From Persicaria tinctoria (taxonomy: Eukaryota; Streptophyta; Magnoliopsida; Caryophyllales; Polygonaceae), in NCBI GenBank assembly GCA_037127255.1, contig JBANSL010000018.1, forward strand, positions 24,277,175-24,341,174: 64,000 nucleotides of DNA, read 5' to 3'. The notes under the pieces are model-generated. The model searched no databases. It saw nothing but the letters and a program-made list of their open reading frames with translations, and was not told the DNA's origin. A program made the translations under genes and the position numbers. Positions 59,542 through 64,000 of this stretch are shown here, in pieces (positions within the stretch are counted from its first letter, which is position 1; every line of letters begins with the position of its first letter).

Positions 59542-62242
59542 CGACTGGTTTTAAGGTCAACCTCATGGAAATAGTCTAGACCTCAACCGCTAACCTTCTA
59601 TCCTAAACGCGCACGCCACGCACCCACTACCTACCGACACTTCTAGCTAGGACATCTCCCTCAAAATCTCGACATACTAGCCCCACTCCTTACCTAAAAC
59701 CTACATGGAAGCTCATCTATACTCACGGACCACTATCTTCGACACATCCCAACTCACTCGGCTCTACCCAAGCTAACGCGTCATTCCTGCACCCCATCTC
59801 ACACAACCAAAGACCCAATCCGAAGACCTCAATCCAACTACCACTTTTTCGACCCGTCTCACTGAAGAATATCACGACTCAAGCTCAAGAAGAAAGCACT
59901 ACCACATATATAACTCATAATCTATTTACCAGGAAATCAGTACACCAAGCATCGAGGCACACCATCATAGAAACAAGTTAGTTAGACAATCACTTGCCAC
60001 CAGTTTAGCATATTAGTCATCGCACACCCATTTATGTTAGCTCCAGACCTATTGCACTATGCCCATTCCAATTGATATAGAATAGTTCACGATTTGAAGG
60101 AAGAACGCCCTTCCTTGAGTCATCTAAGATAACCACATCCGCGACCACCATCTTCCATATGTGTCCGTCCTTTGTATACCTTTGGCGACGTCTGTCTTGT
60201 GGTCTATGGGTCATGGACCCATCACACTTCCACTGCGCCGCTCCGGTGCCACCTTGTCGTCGGTCCCTTCTTGCATGTCGACACTCATCGAAGGATCGCA
60301 AGGGTTAAAAGTTACGGAGATATGAGAGAGACAAGGGCGGACAACACAACTTCCTTAAGGGTTCAGACATGGACCAAGACTAGGGACAATGAGAACAAGG
60401 ATAAGATCCCAACCCGAGAGTTACAACGATGCCCTTATAATTGTGGCACACAATCACATAAAAATCAAGAGATATCATCACATTATTTTACACTGGTATG
60501 CACCTATCTCAAGGAATATCGATTTATGGATTGATAACATGTTCATGTAATCATCTTTATATATGCGCAGAATAAGCTAGCAACCTATCATTTCATTCAC
60601 CAATCATGCTTGACAGACTAATTAAGAACATGTATGCACATAGTGACATGGGACATATATGGCATAAGTTATGCAAGACCTATCAACCATTACAGGATAT
60701 CATATGCATGACTTATCACTCAATTTAGATACACACATAAGCAAGTCATAATATTGCGGGATTGAGGCAAGCATGCTAAGATGTACCTTAAAAATCATGC
60801 CAAGGGTATGGTCAGTTCATCTAGGGTTGGTATAGCAACTATCTCCTCACATCCATCCATATTTACATAGTAAGACTAGGACGTCACAAAATCATATAAG
60901 GGCCTATAACTGGGAGGTATATGTTCTACATGATGCTAGAAATACTCATTAAACATGTACATAGCCATGAGGTCCAATTAGGTTAATCTGGCATCCCAAG
61001 TCATCTAATTCATGTTTTAAACATGCAACGAGAGTTGGCCACACTATTATGGACCTAGTTCATAGGGAGACAATAATCATGGGAATTCAATACATATGGC
61101 ACATACATCCACTCATAAGTGCAACCATGCGAGGTACTAGGCAAGTCATGCTGAATTATACCAATATAGCAAGTCAATAAATCACAAGGAGGCTATCATT
61201 ATAACTTGATAGAATTCTCTAAGGGTAATCACCGACTCACCACCCCATTTCCCCGTGGGACGCTAGTATGACTCATTGGGTAGGACAGAAGGACATTCAC
61301 GTTGTTTCCGAGAGATGAGGGTAGAACTCGTGTTTAGACTCTTGGGTCTAGAAGATATGGTTGGCCATTACGAGGATCGAAAGGGATGACTCCCTAAGAT
61401 AACTCACTTCTACCTCGAAACAATCTAAATCCTCACCCCCACTAACATACTCAGGTAACTCTCACATCCGACACGATTTCTGAAGGTAATTAGTTGACCG
61501 ACCCAAATTTTCCCATGGAAGACCCCAACCCCAGGTACGAGACTCGATAGAAGGATCGATGGTAGGATACGAAACAGGACTCAAAACGGGGAGAGCGGAT
61601 GCTTCTCGACCCTTGCTAACATGCCTAGATGTTTTGGTGGGACGGATGACAGAGTCAGAACCATCAGGGGATTTGAATTACGTAAGGGCTATTCCGACAA
61701 GACAAGAACAAGGCTTTCTCCCGCTATCCCGTTTGCACGGTTATTCAACACATGATTCAAGTCAAGGCATACTGATTAGTTCGCTATCCTAAGCACAATA
61801 GCACTCATCACGGAAGCAACCAACAAGATTAATATGATCCTCTTGGAGGAGGATCGCCCTCGGGCCCATATGCATATATGTATATATAACGTAAGCATAG
61901 AGACGATCTATGCCGCCCTTCAATGGACGGCTGACCGGAGGGGCAAGAACCTCACGACCTCCTAACTCGACACTCCAACCTTCATGGTGCTCCTTGGAGT
62001 CTTTTAGGCCCATCTGTAAATAAAACCTAGAATTTTGCCAACCATTTCCCGAGTTCTACATCCATAAAGGATGTCTATCGCTTTGGTCTCTACCCACGAG
62101 ATTGTTTCCCCTTTATTCATTTTAGGTTTTAAATCTAATTAAATTCATTTTTCCCTTTTTAAAACATTTTCCAAACCCATTTGAAATCATTGGGCGATTT
62201 TCAAAACCACTCCAACCTATTGAACTCGGATTGCAAAACCTA
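59542..62242 (-). other. internal region of a minus-strand LTR element
   Basis: It lies downstream of the primer site at 62243-62255 on the minus strand. There are no gag, protease or polymerase motifs, only short frames. Either this is the non-coding leader of a large element truncated on its left, or a LARD-type element without coding. The left boundary and the other LTR were not found. Confidence 0.45.
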
Positions 62243-62255
62243 GGCTCTGATACCA
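62243..62255 (-). promoter_or_regulatory. primer binding site (initiator Met tRNA)
   Basis: TGGTATCAGAGCC on the minus strand, four bases from the LTR end. Confidence 0.85.
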
Positions 62256-62259
62256 CATT

Positions 62260-64000
62260 TGTAACGGCCCGAGATTATGATTCCCGAGTTACGTGTCCAG
62301 GGATACGTTAGGATCTTGCGCTCCGAGTAGAGGTTGAAGGTTTGAAACCGAATATTTGTAGTTTAAGACGGGATTTCGCAAACAAATCCGGAAGGTCCGT
62401 TGGAGACCCCGGGGTAAACCCCTGTACCTCTCCTAAGTCTACAACGCGGAAAACCCTTTTCATGCAAATGACATAAGTTCTAAAAACGATGCAACGGGCG
62501 CCACGACAGAGCTAGGTCAAAACAGAGTATAAGTAGGGAGAAATCCCAAAACCATGAATCTGGTGAAGTCAGGTTTCAAACACTCACTCTTCGCCATATG
62601 AATGGACCCCATCATAACAGCACCAAAATCAAGTAGTGGATCGGGTACCTAAAACTATACCACCAAGTGAGGCCAAGAGTCCGCCCGCGGGTCCTCTGAC
62701 CGCGCTGAGGACATATAATATGCCTATACCTAGAATAAAGGATGTTCTAATGCAGTGCTAGAATTTAACTCACACAAGCATGCTGACAGTTTATATATAT
62801 GCCGAAAACGATTAAATGGATCCACATATAATGCCAAGTGGCATATCCCAGATCTCCAACTGCATCATACATGTCCGTACCACAACCGAGTTAGGACGCA
62901 TAGTCATGTCGAACCAGGTATAATCAACCATTCATGCACATACCACATCCGAGGTAGGACGCTCGGTCGTGCCGCACCATAAATATATAAATCAATCAGA
63001 CTCTAACAGGAAAAACCCGATGATGATGGGTTGTCCTATGACCCTAGAAAAGACTCTACGACTCACAGATAACGGTCGTTCTGTATTCAAACGCATAAAG
63101 AATAAGAATGCTCATTCGTAAGTGCAAGTCCTAAGCATGATACTACACGTCATGCTTTTATGCATATGCAACACCTACATATTATATGACACATCAGGGA
63201 TGAGATCCTGGTTACTGAGTAAGCCCCGGAGGTACTTACCTGGCTAGAAGATCAGTAAACGAAGAATCCAACACACAGTAGTCACGATCACAGAATATCA
63301 CATAATTACATAACGAGAATACACTGAGTATACGTCTCTAGCCACTCAGAACACATATATCACATAATCATACAAGTAGTTAATTAACAACCTCGCATCA
63401 ACCATACTTTCAGTTCATCATGATCAACCATCCCTTATCTCATACCATTCATCATAACTTGCCAACTCATCAGCTTAAAATAACCTCTCTATTATACTTA
63501 GCCAAATTCGCATATTACTATTTCATACTCATACTTTCCAAAAGGATATATACATCATTATCATCATAAGTATCGAACATTTAATCACTTCTAATAATCA
63601 CTACAATATCATGCTATTAGTCACACATATCATACCGTTAATCAAACGATCATATTATCATGCTGGTTAGTAATCGAATAAGTCTTACTCTCAGGTTAGT
63701 TTCAAAACCGTTTCAAATCCGAATTAAACAGTTAAGAATTCCGACCGTTGAAAATACTCGCCAAAGTCCTTTTTCAATTTATTTATTAAATTGCTTTCCG
63801 ATCTTTGAAATTCTTTTTCAAATTACTTTTAAAATCTACAAGTCCAAATAATATATGTTATCCCTTAAAACCTCAAATAATATTGTATATATAATAATTT
63901 TAATTCTGTTAAATAGCTAAATAAATAGACAGATACATGATAGCATCTATTTAGTGATGATTTTAGGGCATGTTTGCATAGGGTTTAGGGCCTTTGAGTA
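62260..64000 (-). repeat. 5' LTR of a minus-strand LTR element, continues past the window
   Basis: Starts TGTAACGGCCCGAGATTATG on the plus strand and matches the inverted solo LTR at 2856-5680 along its whole visible length (for example CTTGCGCTCCGAGTA and TAAGT...TTACTCAG blocks at matching distances, about 980 bases from the end). By that copy's length about 1.1 kb lies outside. Small frames in it are not taken as genes. Confidence 0.8.

Noticed and set aside
60172..60534. 120-codon plus-strand frame
   Set aside because: Located in the non-coding interior of an LTR element, with no recognisable motif and unsupported by context.

Overview
This window is plant nuclear DNA, almost certainly from a eudicot. 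It is AT-rich, has GT-AG introns, and is filled with nested LTR retrotransposons, MITEs and a CACTA transposon. The only host genes recognised are a broken CYP81-type cytochrome P450, a two-exon relic of the PP2A scaffold (A) subunit, and three small B3-domain-like genes, two of them with stop codons. No bacterial features, tRNA, rRNA or CRISPR were seen. The species cannot be fixed from the sequence.

Layout. 1-8343: right part of a non-autonomous CACTA-type element with an 80-bp tandem array, itself carrying a 2825-bp solo LTR (TSD GTACT). The CACTA sits inside the left LTR of a minus-strand, non-autonomous gag/protease LTR element (8344-14411); that LTR also holds a solo LTR of its own family (8587-9844, TSD GCGCG). 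14417-17896: PP2A-A exons and non-coding DNA. 17897-39188 (minus): a CYP81-like gene spread over 21 kb by three Copia insertions: element A (17924-22841, TSD AAGCT) 22 bp before its stop codon, element B (24199-33938, TSD AGTTG) in its single intron, and a gag-less element G (35181-39090, TSD GGAGG) in exon 1. Element B is in turn split by a second copy of the gag/protease-only family (element D, 28420-33230, TSD CTGTG).

39319-54740: a direct tandem duplication of about 4 kb of unique sequence. Each copy has its own later insertions. Copy 1 holds an unclassified MITE, a 5'-truncated LINE, Copia element C (41151-46244, TSD AATTG) with a hAT MITE in one LTR and a Stowaway in the other, a Mutator-type MITE and a Stowaway inside a Stowaway. 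Copy 2 holds a Harbinger-type element with a Mutator-type element inside, and a TRIM. 54741-57180 is mostly non-coding. 57182-59446 is the B3-like cluster with a tandem array of hairpin-forming units. From about 59.5 kb to the end is the 5' part (internal region, primer binding site, 5' LTR) of a minus-strand LTR element whose LTR is the same family as the solo LTR at 2856-5680.

The most unusual item is the gag/protease-only family (elements D, E and solo LTR F). Both internal copies have D-E-Q where a retropepsin should have D-[TS]-G. The reading frame continues about 250 bases into the 3' LTR and ends there in a conserved lysine-rich tail, and the LTRs share ends but differ in a GC-rich core.
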